Shown: positions 43,511-56,423, numbered from the stretch's first letter. The stretch is DNA of 64,000 nt from Corynebacterium halotolerans YIM 70093 = DSM 44683 (GCF_000341345.1 NC_020302.1:1654075-1718074); one strand, 5' to 3'. Notes: generated by a model from the sequence alone, not told the origin. Program-made: numbers and translations.

Positions 43511-43945
43511 TCAGTGAGGCTCTGAGCTGTGGACGACGTTGTGACGCGGCGGCAGCACCAGGTCAAACACCCAGGCGAAGACGAAGGTGTAGAGCAGGAA
43601 GAAGATCAGCAGGCCGATCTCGAGAAGGAATGCCTCCACCAGCGACACCTGCAGGATCCACGCCAGGATCGGGACCAGGAAGACGACCAGGCCGCCCTCG
43701 AAACCAAGCGAGTGGACGATCCTGCGGCCAAGGGTGCGCTTCTGGGAGCTCTGCCGCCGCTCCCACGCCTCGAAGATCGTGTTCCAGACGAAGTTCCACA
43801 CGATGGCGACAGCCGAGGAAACCACCGCGATAAGTCCCGAGCTTCCCCCGCCGAAGCCGAGAACCACGAGGGCAGTGGTGACGAATAGGATGGCGATGAT
43901 CTCATACGTGGCGACGTAGATGACACGCCGGAGAATCGGTGACAT
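43511..43945 (-). CDS. PACE-family (AceI-like) small multidrug efflux protein
   Basis: 144 residues, four transmembrane segments (about 8-28, 36-53, 81-101 and 107-128) arranged as two bacterial transmembrane pairs. Conserved PACE features: the acidic residue Glu15 in helix 1 (YVATYEIIAIL), WNFVWNTIFEAWERR at the end of helix 2, RRIVHSLGFEGGL at the start of helix 3, and LLEIGLLIFFLLYTFVF then FD in helix 4. PACE proteins export biocides such as chlorhexidine by proton exchange; the substrate here is unknown. AGGAGG precedes the ATG. It lies in a 1.5-kb island between coaBC and rpoZ that I do not expect in the conserved gene order. Confidence 0.88.
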   Translation of the reverse strand: MSPILRRVIYVATYEIIAILFVTTALVVLGFGGGSSGLIAVVSSAVAIVWNFVWNTIFEAWERRQSSQKRTLGRRIVHSLGFEGGLVVFLVPILAWILQVSLVEAFLLEIGLLIFFLLYTFVFAWVFDLVLPPRHNVVHSSEPH

Positions 43946-44145
43946 GAAGCCTCCTCAGAATCAGATTCATGGGAAGCCTCTTGCAGGTTCACATCCATGG
44001 TGCGGTCAAAAGTGCGAAGCGCCGAATGCGATGCCAGGCGTGCTTCGCCGGAAACCATAGCAGAAGTCGTCCCTGCGACGGTGCCGAGCCCGGGTGGGAG
44101 GGGGCGACACACGGGCAATCCAGTGAACCCGCCGCCACATCAATG

Positions 44146-44161
44146 GTGCGCAGCTGCGCAC
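44146..44161. repeat. Dispersed palindrome, perfect core
   Basis: GTGCGCAGCTGCGCAC, three bases before the rpoZ terminator and forming the right boundary of the island. Confidence 0.75.
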
Positions 44162-44164
44162 AGA

Positions 44165-44215
44165 CACCACACCCCCTCGCCCTGCCCGTGATCGGGAGGG
44201 AGAGGGGGTGTGGTG
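44165..44215 (-). terminator. Terminator of rpoZ
   Basis: Stem of 14 perfect pairs (CACCACACCCCCTC at 44165-44178 with its complement at 44202-44215) with a further inner stem, 26 nt beyond the rpoZ stop. No clear U-run follows. Confidence 0.75.
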
Positions 44216-44241
44216 GCGGTAGGTCGGTGTTCGCCGTTGAC

Positions 44242-44532
44242 CTACTTGCCTTCCTCGTGGTCGAGCAGGCCGGCGTCGATCTCGCGCAGGGCGATGGACA
44301 GCGGCTTCTCGCCCGGCTCCGGGGTCACCAGCGGCCCGACGAACTCGAAGACACCCTCGTCGTGCTGCTGGTAGTAGCTGTTGATCTGACGGGCGCGCTT
44401 GGCCGCGAAGATCACGAGCGCGTACTTGGAGGAGACCTTGTCCAGCAGCTCGTCGATCGGCGGGGCGGTGATGCCCTCCGGCGGATCGAAGACAGCCTCG
44501 GACTTGACGGTCTCGTTGCTCACGTTGGTCAC
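44242..44532 (-). CDS. rpoZ: RNA polymerase omega subunit
   Basis: 96 residues. [20 protein letters not shown] and [15 protein letters not shown] are the omega signature, and [19 protein letters not shown] the actinobacterial C terminus. It assists folding of the beta-prime subunit. I chose the GTG at 44532, preceded by AAAGG, which matches corynebacterial RpoZ starts; the open frame runs further into gmk. Downstream of gmk in the conserved mihF-gmk-rpoZ order. Confidence 0.96.
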   Translation of the reverse strand: MTNVSNETVKSEAVFDPPEGITAPPIDELLDKVSSKYALVIFAAKRARQINSYYQQHDEGVFEFVGPLVTPEPGEKPLSIALREIDAGLLDHEEGK

Positions 44533-44617
44533 TTGCACCTTTTCATCGGTTGAGGAGACAGGGTTCACGCACGGCGGGGACGGGAACACACCCTGTCCCC
44601 TGCTGCCGGCCTGCGCG

Positions 44618-45208
44618 TCACGCGGCCTCGCGCGGAGATACTCCCTGCAGGATAGCACTGATAGCCGCCACCGCATCATCCACGTTCTCGTTGACCACCA
44701 CGTGGTCGAACTCGTCCTGGGAGGCCAGCTCCTCACGGGCGGTCTCCAGTCGGCGGGCGATGACCTCGTCGGGCTCGGTTCCGCGACCGGTGAGCCGGTC
44801 GACCAGCACATCCCAGGACGGTGGGGCCAGGAAGACGGTCCTCGCCTCAGGCATCATCGCCTTGACGTTGCGCGCCCCCTTGAGATCAACCTCCACGAGG
44901 ACGGGACGGCCTTCGGCCAACGCCTCCTCGACGGGGGCCGCCGGGGTACCGGAGCGCTGGATGCCGCCGTGGATGTCGGCCCACTCGAGCATCCGGCCGT
45001 GGTTGATGTTGTCCTGGAATTCCTCTGGTGTGACGAAGAAGTAGTCCACACCGTCCGCCTCACCGGGGCGGGGTGCCCGGGTGGTCATCGAGACGCTGAA
45101 ATACAGCCGCTCGACGTCGCGGCGGAGACGCTGAACCACCGTGGACTTACCCACCGCAGAGGGGCCGGCCAGGACGACGAGGTGGCCTGTGGCGTTCTCG
45201 CCGGTCAT
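44618..45208 (-). CDS. gmk: Guanylate kinase
   Basis: 196-residue kinase phosphorylating GMP to GDP. The P-loop is [38 protein letters not shown] is the GMP-binding signature. Its stop is 85 nt from rpoZ and its start 3 nt after mihF, so mihF-gmk-rpoZ form one operon. Confidence 0.97.
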   Translation of the reverse strand: MTGENATGHLVVLAGPSAVGKSTVVQRLRRDVERLYFSVSMTTRAPRPGEADGVDYFFVTPEEFQDNINHGRMLEWADIHGGIQRSGTPAAPVEEALAEGRPVLVEVDLKGARNVKAMMPEARTVFLAPPSWDVLVDRLTGRGTEPDEVIARRLETAREELASQDEFDHVVVNENVDDAVAAISAILQGVSPREAA

Positions 45209-45211
45209 GGA

Positions 45212-45535
45212 CTAGTCCTCGGAGAAACCGAAGCGCTCCAGCAGGGCGCGACGCTGGCGGTCGCCGAGGCCGCGCAGACGACGGGTCTGGGCGATCTCGA
45301 GCTCCTCCATGATCTCCTTGGCCTTGACCTTGCCCACCTTCGGGAGGGCCTCGAGCAGAGCGGAAACCTTGGTCTTGCCGATGATCTCGTCGGTCTGGGC
45401 CTGGTCCAGGACCTCCTTGAGGTTGGTGCCGCCGCGCTTGAGCTTCTCCTTCAGCTCTGCACGGGCCTTGCGGGCCTCAGCGGCCTTGGCGAGAGCTTCC
45501 TTGCGCTGCTCATCGGTCAACTTGGGAAGGGCCAC
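45212..45535 (-). CDS. mihF: Actinobacterial integration host factor mIHF
   Basis: 107-residue nucleoid protein, unrelated in fold to HU/IHF. ALPKLTDEQRKEALAKAAEA forms the long N-terminal helix and KVSALLEALPKVGKVKAKEI the helix-2-turn-helix DNA-binding core, followed by RRLRGLGDRQRRALLERFGF. Essential for chromosome architecture in mycobacteria. The GTG start follows AGGA at 8 nt. A long leader precedes it, and a GCTAAGCTGG element shared with gap lies about 105 nt upstream. Confidence 0.96.
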   Translation of the reverse strand: MALPKLTDEQRKEALAKAAEARKARAELKEKLKRGGTNLKEVLDQAQTDEIIGKTKVSALLEALPKVGKVKAKEIMEELEIAQTRRLRGLGDRQRRALLERFGFSED

Positions 45536-45639
45536 GGGGTTCCTCCGATTCAGATGGGATGGTTGCTTGTTCGGTACATCAGTACCAGATCTCAGCGGCC
45601 CACGAGTAAAACCCGTGCTACGACCGCTGACCTTGGACC

Positions 45640-45645
45640 AGCTTA
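45640..45645 (-). promoter_or_regulatory. Candidate -10 element of mihF-gmk-rpoZ
   Basis: TAAGCT on the minus strand within GCTAAGCTGG, the same 10-mer found before gap; it implies a ~98-nt leader. Confidence 0.35.
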
Positions 45646-45740
45646 GCACCGGCCCGGATCCGCACCCGTCGACGCGCCCTGTTTGAGCACGTCAACGCGT
45701 TGCGTTCTATAAAGTACCAGCTCATGGGGACGGGAGTCGA

Positions 45741-46570
45741 TCAGCCCTGACCGGGAAAATCCTCCGCTGCCGCGCGCACCGATTCCCGCAGGTCAGCGAC
45801 GCGCGGCCCGGCGGAGAGCACCGCGCGGGAGATATTCGGGAACGCCAGGTGCGCGACGCCGGCGGCGATGCGGTCGACGTCGTCCGCCGACCCGCCCTGG
45901 GCCCCCACGCCGGGCATCAGCACCGGCCCGTTGAGGGCGGACAGGTCCGGTGCCTGCGTCAGCGTGGCGCCGACGACGACGCCGATGTTGCCCGTCGCGC
46001 CCTGCTCCGCGTGGGCGGCGTTGCGGCGGGCGCACTCGTCGACGACCTGCTGGGCGATCGTGCGGCCGTCTGCCCCGGTCTGCGACTGCAGCGCCACGGC
46101 CTCCGGGTTGGAGGTCGCCGCCAGGACGAACACGCCCGCCGCGTTCTCCTCGGCGAGGTCGAGCACCGGGGCCAGGGCGCCGACGCCCAGGTAGGGCGAG
46201 ACCGTCACGGCGTCGGCGCGCAGCGGCGAGCCCTCCCCGAGCCACGCCTCGGCGTAGCCGGCCATGGTGGAGCCGATGTCGCCGCGTTTGGCGTCGGCCA
46301 CCGTCAGGCATCCGGTCTCCCGCAGCGCGGCCAGGGTGTCCTCCAGGACCGCGAAGCCGGCGGAGCCGAAGCGCTCGTAGAAGGCCACCTGCGGCTTGAC
46401 CAGCGCGGCGGTGTCGGAGAAGGCCTCCACGCAGCGCCGGCTGAACTCGGCTAGTCCGGCCACGTCATCAGTCAAGCCCCAGGCCTGGAGAAGCGAGGCA
46501 TGCGGGTCGATGCCGACGCACAGGCGGCCGCGGCCGGCCGCCGCGTCGAGCAGCCGCTGTCCGAAGGTCG

Positions 46571-46574
<4 letters not shown>
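45741..46574 (-). CDS. pyrF: Orotidine 5'-phosphate decarboxylase (type 2)
   Basis: 277 residues. Last step of UMP synthesis. Type 2 PyrF features: [38 protein letters not shown] and the catalytic Lys/Asp motif [20 protein letters not shown]. Its GTG overlaps the carB stop by 4 nt (GTGA), a translational-coupling layout; no separate ribosome binding site is needed. Last gene of the pyr operon. Confidence 0.96.
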
Positions 46575-49951
<3,377 letters not shown>

Positions 49952-49976
49952 GGTGTGGAGGATTCCTTCCTGGTGC

Positions 49977-51149
49977 TTACTTGGCCGAACCGGCGGTGTT
50001 GTTCGGGGACTGCGTGGCCATGAGCTCGATGAACTGGTCGAACAGCGGGTTCGCGTCGTGCGGGCCGGCGGCGGACTCCGGGTGGTACTGGACCGAGTAG
50101 GCCATGCCGTTGTCGAGGGCGACGCCCTCGACGCAGTCGTCGTTGAGGCAGCTGTGGGTGACCGTGGCGGGGCCGAAATCGGTGTCGAAGTTCTTCCCCG
50201 GGGTGCCCTCGAGGGCGAAGCCGTGGTTCTGGGAGGTGATGTCGATCTTGCCGGTGACGTGGTTGATCACGGGCACGTTGATGCCGCGGTGGCCGAACTT
50301 GAGCTTGTAGGTGCCCAGCCCCAGGGCCCGGCCGAGGATCTGGTTGCCGAAGCAGATGCCGAACAGCGGGATTTCGCGCCCGATGACCTCGCGGGTGATG
50401 GCGACCATCTCATCGGCGGTGGCCGGGTCACCCGGGCCGTTGGACAGGAACACCCCGTCCGGGTGGTACTGCTCGATCTCCGCCACCGGGGTGTTGGCCG
50501 GCACGACGATCGTGCGGATGCCGCGCTGGGCGAAGTGGTTCGGGGTGGCGGTCTTCAGGCCCAGGTCGTAGGCGACGACGGTGTACCTCGTCTCGCCGGC
50601 GGCCGGGATCTCGTAGGGCTCGTCGGTGGAGACCTCGGCGGCCAGGTCGGCGCCGACCATCGAGGACTGGCCCTTGACCTCGGCGACGAGCTCCTCGACG
50701 GGGCGGCGGGCGGCGTCGCCGGAGAAGATGCCGGCGGCGATGGCGCCGTGGTCGCGCAGGTGGCGCACCAGGGCGCGGGTGTCAACGCCACGGATGCCGA
50801 TCAGCCCCTGGGCCTCCATCTCCTCGGACAGGGTGCGCCGGGCGCGCCAGTTGGACACGCGCCTGGCCAGGTCGCGGATGACCAGCCCGGCGGCCCAGAT
50901 GCGGCCGTCGCGGGACTCGTTGTCCTCGTCGTTCCAGCCGGTGTTGCCGATCTGCGGGGCCGTCGCGACGACGATCTGGCGGTGGTAGGAGGGGTCGGTC
51001 AGGGTCTCCTGGTAGCCGGTCATGGCGGTGGTGAAGACCGCCTCACCCAAGGTGGTTCCGGTCGCGCCGAAGCCGAGGCCGTGGAAGGTGCGGCCATCGG
51101 CGAGGACGAGGACCGCGGGGGTGTGAGCCGGGGTGGTGGAGGACGTCAA
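49977..51149 (-). CDS. carA: Carbamoyl-phosphate synthase, small subunit (glutaminase)
   Basis: 390 residues if started at the TTG at 51149; the frame is open to ATGs at 51179 and 51188. I prefer the TTG because AAAGGTG lies 5 nt before it, whereas the ATGs have no ribosome binding site; similarity to CarA begins at [18 protein letters not shown]. The N-terminal domain holds [14 protein letters not shown] and the GATase class I domain holds [18 protein letters not shown] with the catalytic cysteine and VQYHPES with the catalytic histidine. Confidence 0.93.
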   Translation of the reverse strand: MTSSTTPAHTPAVLVLADGRTFHGLGFGATGTTLGEAVFTTAMTGYQETLTDPSYHRQIVVATAPQIGNTGWNDEDNESRDGRIWAAGLVIRDLARRVSNWRARRTLSEEMEAQGLIGIRGVDTRALVRHLRDHGAIAAGIFSGDAARRPVEELVAEVKGQSSMVGADLAAEVSTDEPYEIPAAGETRYTVVAYDLGLKTATPNHFAQRGIRTIVVPANTPVAEIEQYHPDGVFLSNGPGDPATADEMVAITREVIGREIPLFGICFGNQILGRALGLGTYKLKFGHRGINVPVINHVTGKIDITSQNHGFALEGTPGKNFDTDFGPATVTHSCLNDDCVEGVALDNGMAYSVQYHPESAAGPHDANPLFDQFIELMATQSPNNTAGSAK

Positions 51150-51196
51150 GGCGTCACCTTTCGCTTGGTCAGTATGCATGTTATTCAACTATTTGT

Positions 51197-51202
51197 ATTC
51201 TA
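51197..51202 (-). promoter_or_regulatory. Possible internal -10 element before carA
   Basis: TAGAAT on the minus strand between pyrC and carA; it would give a ~40-nt leader carrying the AAAGGTG ribosome binding site. May let carAB be expressed apart from pyrRBC. Confidence 0.3.
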
Positions 51203-51207
51203 TGCGA

Positions 51208-52569
51208 TCAGGCGTCGACGCTCGAACGCGGTGTGGCGGACACGGCGTTCACGCAGGTCAGGCGTCCCCGCAGCACGGTGGTGGTCACCCGGGCGGAGAA
51301 CTCCATGCCCTCGTAGGGGGTGTTCTCCGCCTTGGAGGCCATCTCAGAACCCCGGGCGGTCCAGGCCGAGCCCGGGTCCACGACCGTCAGGTTGGCGGGC
51401 TCGCCCACCGCGATGGGTCGGCCCTGGCCGGGCAGGCGGGTGATCTCGGCGGGGCGCTCGCTCATCACCTTCGCCACCCAGCGCCAGTCGGCCAGGCCGG
51501 TCTTGACGAACAGTTCCGCGATGACCGCGAGCGAGGTCTCCAGGCCGAGCATGCCCGGCCTGGCGTGCTCGAACTCGCAGCACTTGTCCTCCGAGCCATG
51601 CGGGGCGTGGTCGGTGGCCACGCAGTCGATGACCCCGTCCAGCAGCGCCTGCCGCAGGGCGAGCGTGTCGTGCTCCTCACGCAGCGGCGGATTGACGCGG
51701 AAGGTGCCGTCGTAGGTGCCCAGCTTCTCGTCGGTCAGCAGCAGGTGGTGCGGGGTCACCTCGGCGGTCATGGGGATGTCCTGGGACTTCGCCCACTTGA
51801 GCAGCTCGACGGTGCCGGTGGTCGAGGCGTGGCAGATGTGGATGCGGTTGCCGTGGTCACGCGCCAGCAGGGCGTCGCGGGCCACGATGGACTCCTCCGC
51901 GGCTCGCGGCCAGCCCCGCAGTCCGAGGCGGGCGGCGTTCTCGCCCTCGTGCGCCACCGCGCCCTCGGTCAGGCGCGGCTCCTCGGCGTGCTGGGCCAGC
52001 AGGACGTCGAGCCCCTTGGCGTACTCCAGGGCGCGGCGCATCAGCAGCGGGTCGTCGACGCACTTGCCGTCGTCGGAGAACATGCGGACGCGCGCCTCGG
52101 AGGCGGCCATCATGCCGAACTCGGTCAGCGACTCGCCGTTCAGGCCCTTGGTGATGGAGCCGACCGGGTGGACGTCGCACAGGCCGGCGTGCTGGCTCTT
52201 GAACCAGACGGACTCGGCGATGACCGGCTGGTCGGTGACGGGGTTGGTGTTGGCCATGGTGAACACCGCGGTGAAGCCGCCCCGGGCGGCCGCGGCGGAG
52301 CCGGTGAGGATGGTCTCGGTGTCCTCGCGGCCGGGTTCGCGCAGGTGGACGTGCATGTCGACCAGGCCGGGCAGCAGCACGTTCCCGCCGCCGTCGACCG
52401 TACGGTCGGCCTCCGTGCCGGCCGCGGCGGCGAGGTCGGTGATGACGCCGTCGGTGATCAGCACGTTGACGGGCTCACCCTCGCCGTAGGGGCGGACGTT
52501 GGTGAGCAGGAGGGTGCCGGACTCGGCGGGCGCGAGTGTGCCCGTGGCCGGGAAATCGGTGGTGGTCAT
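51208..52569 (-). CDS. pyrC: Dihydroorotase
   Basis: 453 residues, class I dihydroorotase cyclising carbamoyl aspartate. Metal ligands in [17 protein letters not shown], the lysine/His regions [17 protein letters not shown] and [13 protein letters not shown], and [12 protein letters not shown] are intact. AAAGGGAAC before the ATG. Downstream of pyrB by 27 nt. Confidence 0.96.
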   Translation of the reverse strand: MTTTDFPATGTLAPAESGTLLLTNVRPYGEGEPVNVLITDGVITDLAAAAGTEADRTVDGGGNVLLPGLVDMHVHLREPGREDTETILTGSAAAARGGFTAVFTMANTNPVTDQPVIAESVWFKSQHAGLCDVHPVGSITKGLNGESLTEFGMMAASEARVRMFSDDGKCVDDPLLMRRALEYAKGLDVLLAQHAEEPRLTEGAVAHEGENAARLGLRGWPRAAEESIVARDALLARDHGNRIHICHASTTGTVELLKWAKSQDIPMTAEVTPHHLLLTDEKLGTYDGTFRVNPPLREEHDTLALRQALLDGVIDCVATDHAPHGSEDKCCEFEHARPGMLGLETSLAVIAELFVKTGLADWRWVAKVMSERPAEITRLPGQGRPIAVGEPANLTVVDPGSAWTARGSEMASKAENTPYEGMEFSARVTTTVLRGRLTCVNAVSATPRSSVDA

Positions 52570-52596
52570 GGGTGTTCCCTTTCTTCGACCTACGGG

Positions 52597-53547
52597 CTAC
52601 AGGCCGGCGGCGGTCGAGGTGCCGCCGGCGGCGAGCAGGGTGAACAGCACGGCCATGCGCACGTGCACGCCGTTGTTGACCTGCTGGAGGACGGCCGCGT
52701 TGTCGGCGTCGGCGACGGCGTGGTTGATCTCCATGCCGCGCAGCATCGGGCCGGGGTGCATGATGACCGCCCCGTCCTTCATCCGGGCGGCGCGGTCCTT
52801 CGACAGGCCGTAGAGCGTGGCGTACTCGCGGTGGGAGGGGAAGAAACCGCCGTGCATGCGCTCGGCCTGCACGCGCAGCATCATGACGACGTCGGCGTCG
52901 GCGATCTCGGCGTCGAAGTCGTGGCTGGTGCGCACCGGCCAGTTCCCCACCCCGTGCGGCAGCAGGGTCGGCGGGGCGACGAGGACGACCTCGGCACCGA
53001 GGGTGGACAGCAGGTCCACGTTGGAGCGCACGACGCGCGAGTGCAGGCAGTCGCCGACGATGAGGACCTTGCGGCCGGAGATACTCCCGAGCCGCTGGCG
53101 CATGGTCACGGCGTCGAGCAGCGCCTGGGTGGGGTGCTGGTGGGAGCCGTCGCCGGCGTTGATCACACTCGGGCCGTCGCCGCCCGGGGCGATCCACCCG
53201 GCGAGCAGCTGGCCCGCCCCCGAGGACGGGTGGCGCATGATGACGGCGTCGGCGCCGATGGCGGACAGGGTCTGGCCGGTGTCCTTGAGGGACTCGCCCT
53301 TCTTCACGGACGACGACGAGGCGGAGATGTTGATGACGTCCGCACTCATCCACTTGCCGGCCGTCTCGAAGGACGAGCGGGTGCGCGTGGAGTTCTCGTA
53401 GAAGAGGGTGAAGATCGTCCGCCCCCGCAGGGTCGGCAGCTTCTTGATCTCCCGGCCCGCCAGGGCCTCGCGGAAGCGGTCGGCCTCGTCCATGAGACCG
53501 AGAATCTCGTCACGGGACAGGTCGGCGATGGACAGCAGGTGCTTCAT
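52597..53547 (-). CDS. pyrB: Aspartate carbamoyltransferase
   Basis: 316-residue catalytic chain condensing carbamoyl phosphate with aspartate. [18 protein letters not shown] is the carbamoyl-phosphate loop, [20 protein letters not shown] the second binding motif, [11 protein letters not shown] the aspartate region. Its ATG overlaps the pyrR stop by 4 nt, so translation is coupled to pyrR. No regulatory chain gene is present, as usual for actinobacteria. Confidence 0.97.
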   Translation of the reverse strand: MKHLLSIADLSRDEILGLMDEADRFREALAGREIKKLPTLRGRTIFTLFYENSTRTRSSFETAGKWMSADVINISASSSSVKKGESLKDTGQTLSAIGADAVIMRHPSSGAGQLLAGWIAPGGDGPSVINAGDGSHQHPTQALLDAVTMRQRLGSISGRKVLIVGDCLHSRVVRSNVDLLSTLGAEVVLVAPPTLLPHGVGNWPVRTSHDFDAEIADADVVMMLRVQAERMHGGFFPSHREYATLYGLSKDRAARMKDGAVIMHPGPMLRGMEINHAVADADNAAVLQQVNNGVHVRMAVLFTLLAAGGTSTAAGL

Positions 53548-54140
53548 CGGGCGTCCTCCCCGGATTCCGCGCCGACACCACGGGTGAGCACGACCGCGTC
53601 GCGGCCGTCGATGGCCTCGAGCAGCACGCGCACGTCCTCGGAGCGCGACGTCGGCAGATTCTTGCCGACATAGTCGGCGCGGATGGGCAGCTGACGGTGG
53701 CCGCGGTCGGCCAGGACGGCGAGCTGGATCTGCTCCGGGCGGCCGATGTCGCGCAGGGCGTCGAGCGCGGCGCGGACCGTGCGTCCGGAGAACAGCACGT
53801 CATCGACGAGCACGACGATCGAGCCGTCGATGCCGCCGTCCGGGATGGTGGTGGGCTTGAGCGCGCGGTGCGGGCCGCGGCGCAGATCGTCGCGGTAGAG
53901 CGTGATGTCCACCGCTCCGACGGGCACGGCCACGCCGGAGAATTCCTTGATCTTGCCGGCCAGTCGTTCGGCCAGGGGCACTCCCCCCGAAGGGATGCCC
54001 AGCAGGATGATGCGCGGGGCACCGGGTGAGTCCAGTGCCGTCTTCTCGATGATCTGGTGCGCGATGCGTGCGACAGTGCGCGCCACGTCGTCGGAGCCGA
54101 GTAGCTCGACGGTGGCAGGTGAAACGTCCTGTTCGCTCAT
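53544..54140 (-). CDS. pyrR: PyrR, pyrimidine operon RNA-binding regulator/UPRTase
   Basis: 198 residues, uracil phosphoribosyltransferase fold. The PRPP motif is [38 protein letters not shown] is the N-terminal loop. In Gram-positive bacteria PyrR binds pyr leader RNA when UMP is plentiful. First gene of pyrR-pyrB-pyrC-carA-carB-pyrF. A strong GGAAGGAGG ribosome binding site precedes the ATG and a PyrR-like hairpin lies directly upstream. Confidence 0.97.
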   Translation of the reverse strand: MSEQDVSPATVELLGSDDVARTVARIAHQIIEKTALDSPGAPRIILLGIPSGGVPLAERLAGKIKEFSGVAVPVGAVDITLYRDDLRRGPHRALKPTTIPDGGIDGSIVVLVDDVLFSGRTVRAALDALRDIGRPEQIQLAVLADRGHRQLPIRADYVGKNLPTSRSEDVRVLLEAIDGRDAVVLTRGVGAESGEDAR

Positions 54141-54154
54141 CGTGACCTCCTTCC

Positions 54155-54170
54155 CCGCCTCTCTGTGCGG
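54155..54170 (-). promoter_or_regulatory. Candidate PyrR-binding RNA hairpin
   Basis: On the minus strand CCGC-ACAGAGAG-GCGG forms a stem-loop whose loop carries the CAGAGAGG string of the PyrR binding-loop consensus known from Bacillus. It is a few bases upstream of the GGAAGGAGG ribosome binding site of pyrR, so PyrR could block translation start. Confidence 0.55.
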
Positions 54171-54226
54171 TCCTTAAAGGATGTCTGTATGGGTCGAATG
54201 GTGTCTATGCTTGAAGACTGGTGCTG

Positions 54227-54232
54227 ATCCTA
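54227..54232 (-). promoter_or_regulatory. Candidate -10 element of the pyr operon
   Basis: TAGGAT on the minus strand, about 87 nt before pyrR, leaving a leader that includes the candidate PyrR hairpin. Confidence 0.4.
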
Positions 54233-54282
54233 GCACCGCCGCCACCCCACGGTGGGAACCCCGGAAGTGAGAGGCAGCCCTC

Positions 54283-55662
54283 ATGAGCCTTACCGCCAGC
54301 CACGTTGTCCCGGCACCCCGCGAACAGGTCTGGGAGTGGCACACCCGTCCGGGGGCGGCAGCGCGCCTGTCACCCCCCTTCGTGCCCATGACCCCCATCC
54401 GGCAGGCCGAGCGGCTCTCCGACGGCACGACGGTCTTCGCGCTGCCCGCCGGATTGAAGTGGGTCGCCCGCCACGACCTGTCCAACTACCTGCGCGGCCG
54501 CCGCTTCACCGACGTGTGTGTCAACGCCCCGGTCAAGGCCTTCGCGAACTGGCGCCACCAGCACGAATTCGTCGACCATCCGGACGGCACCCTGATCACC
54601 GACACGGTGTCCACCCGCCTGCCGTTCTCCACGATCAAGCCGATGTTCGCCTACCGGCAGCACCAGCTCATCGCCGACTTCCGCTTCCTCGACCGGATCA
54701 GCCACCTGCAGCCCGAGCACCCGTTGACCGTCGCGGTCACCGGCTCCCGCGGACTCGTGGGCCGGGCGCTGACCGCGCAGCTGCGCACCGCCGGACACGA
54801 GGTCATCCAGCTGGTGCGCAACGAACCGAAGGCCGGGCAGCGTCGGTGGGACCCCTCCTCCCCCGCCGCGGACCTGCTCGACGGCGTCGACGTGCTCGTC
54901 CACCTGGCCGGCGAGCCCATCTTCGGCCGCTTCAACGACTCCCACAAGCAGGCGATCCGCAACTCCCGCGTCGAACCGACCACGCAGCTCGCCCGCCTGG
55001 TGGCCGAATCACCCTCCGTGACGACGATGATCTCCGGCTCAGCGGTCGGCTACTACGGCGCCGAACCCGGGGAGGACATCCTCACCGAGGACTCCGGGCC
55101 GGGTGAGGGATTCCTGGCCGAAGTCGTGCGCGACTGGGAGACGGCCACCGCCGCGGCCACCGGGGCCGGCAAGCGGGTCGTCACGCTCCGCACCGGGGTG
55201 GTGCTCTCCGGCCGCGGCGGCATGCTGCCGGTGCTCAAGGCACTGTTCTCCACCGGGCTCGGCGGCAGCTTCGGTGACGGCAATTTCTGGTTCTCCTGGA
55301 TCGGCCTCGACGACCTCACCGACATCATCGTCCGCTCCGCCCTCGACCCGGCGATCGTTGGCCCCATCAACGGGGTGTCCCCCGAACCGGTGCTCAACCG
55401 CGACATGGTGGCGGAGCTCGCCGGGCAGCTGCACCGGCCGGCCGTCATCCCGATCCCGACGCTCGGCCCGACGCTCCTGCTGGGCCGGGAGGGCGCCCAC
55501 CAGCTGGCGCTGGCCGACCAGCGGGCCGTCCCGGCTGCCATGGAAGCGGCGGGCCACGTGTTCCGGTACCCGACGCTCGGTGCGGCGCTCGCCCATGAAC
55601 TCGGCGGCGAGGAGCTGTGGGCGGAGCCCAAAGGCGAACCGGTCGGCGAGCTGACCGACTGA
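54283..55662 (+). CDS. TIGR01777-type epimerase with N-terminal SRPBCC domain
   Basis: 459 residues. The first ~150 look like a START/SRPBCC ligand-binding domain (SHVVPAPREQVWEWHTRPGA, TDTVSTRLPFSTI); the rest is an NAD-dependent epimerase/SDR of the YfcH group (VAVTGSRGLVGRALTAQLRT, VLVHLAGEPIFGRFN, ISGSAVGYYGAEPGEDILTE) ending in a DUF1731-like C terminus (RYPTLGAALAHELGGEELWA). Such fusions are typical of actinobacteria; the substrate is unknown. GAGAGG precedes the ATG. Divergent from pyrR. Confidence 0.88.
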   Translation: MSLTASHVVPAPREQVWEWHTRPGAAARLSPPFVPMTPIRQAERLSDGTTVFALPAGLKWVARHDLSNYLRGRRFTDVCVNAPVKAFANWRHQHEFVDHPDGTLITDTVSTRLPFSTIKPMFAYRQHQLIADFRFLDRISHLQPEHPLTVAVTGSRGLVGRALTAQLRTAGHEVIQLVRNEPKAGQRRWDPSSPAADLLDGVDVLVHLAGEPIFGRFNDSHKQAIRNSRVEPTTQLARLVAESPSVTTMISGSAVGYYGAEPGEDILTEDSGPGEGFLAEVVRDWETATAAATGAGKRVVTLRTGVVLSGRGGMLPVLKALFSTGLGGSFGDGNFWFSWIGLDDLTDIIVRSALDPAIVGPINGVSPEPVLNRDMVAELAGQLHRPAVIPIPTLGPTLLLGREGAHQLALADQRAVPAAMEAAGHVFRYPTLGAALAHELGGEELWAEPKGEPVGELTD

Positions 55663-55684
55663 GACCTGCCCCCGAGCTCCGGGC

Positions 55685-55700
55685 GTGCGCAGCTGCGCAC
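55685..55700. repeat. Dispersed palindrome, perfect core
   Basis: GTGCGCAGCTGCGCAC followed by TCCTTCTTTC, 23 nt after the epimerase stop. It might also end that transcript. Confidence 0.75.
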
Positions 55701-55873
55701 TCCTTCTTTCGCCTGCGTTCGCTGGCGGCCATGGATCCCGCAACCGGTGGGTGCATGCGTGGTGCTGATCGCGGGATTCGCCACGGGCCCGACGGGTGGG
55801 ACAGGACCCCGCCGCTCCCCCGGCGCAGGATCTGCGGGCCGTGTCGCGGGTGGGCGGGGGGACATCCAGCCCC

Positions 55874-55879
55874 TAGGGT
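55874..55879 (+). promoter_or_regulatory. Candidate -10 element of the YbjN pair
   Basis: TAGGGT about 47 nt before the GTG at 55926. The preceding ~170 nt of spacer hold only the palindrome and no gene. Confidence 0.35.
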
Positions 55880-55925
55880 GGACCTGACCACATGTTCTCC
55901 ATCCAGAAGGACAGAGCAAACCGAC

Positions 55926-56423
55926 GTGACCACGCCAGATCAAGAACGCGTACCCGACACCCCGGTCGCCCCGGTGACCCCGCAACGGGTCGCCGACATC
56001 CTCGAGGCCGAGGGCCTGCAGTACCGGCTCGAATCCACCCCCGTGCCCTCCGCCGAGGAACCCGCCACCGTCGTGCGCACCGGCTTCAGCAACGCCGCCA
56101 TCGCCTTCAGCGTGGACGGTGACCACCTCGTCTGCGACTCCCTGTGGCGCGGCCAGGTGCCCACCACCGACGCCCCCCGACTGCTCGGCATCGCCAATGA
56201 GTGGAACCAGACCCAGTTCACCCCCACCCTGCGGTTCTTCGAGTCATCCGACGGCGGGCTGGCCGTGAGCGCCCACCGTCAGATCAACACCGCCGAGGGG
56301 CTGAGCCGCAACCAGATCGGCGCCTTCGTCATGTCCACCCTCGACACGATCGTCGGCGCATTCCAGTGGGTGGAAAACCAGCTCCCGGAGCTGGTCACCT
56401 GGGAGGAGAACCATGAGCACTGA
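55926..56423 (+). CDS. YbjN-domain protein, first of an overlapping pair
   Basis: 165 residues. TPQRVADILEAEGLQYRLES and IANEWNQTQFTPTLRFFES fit the YbjN sensory-transduction-like fold, which resembles type III secretion chaperones; function unknown. GTG is the only plausible in-frame start, with AAGGA rather far away (14 nt). It overlaps the next YbjN gene by 11 nt, and the two were probably formed by duplication; in actinobacteria such pairs are common. Confidence 0.8.
   Translation: MTTPDQERVPDTPVAPVTPQRVADILEAEGLQYRLESTPVPSAEEPATVVRTGFSNAAIAFSVDGDHLVCDSLWRGQVPTTDAPRLLGIANEWNQTQFTPTLRFFESSDGGLAVSAHRQINTAEGLSRNQIGAFVMSTLDTIVGAFQWVENQLPELVTWEENHEH

Noticed and set aside
43955..43975. GAATCAGATTC near-palindrome just upstream of the PACE gene
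   Set aside because: An 11-bp repeat overlapping the leader; too short to call an operator, and no regulator gene is adjacent.
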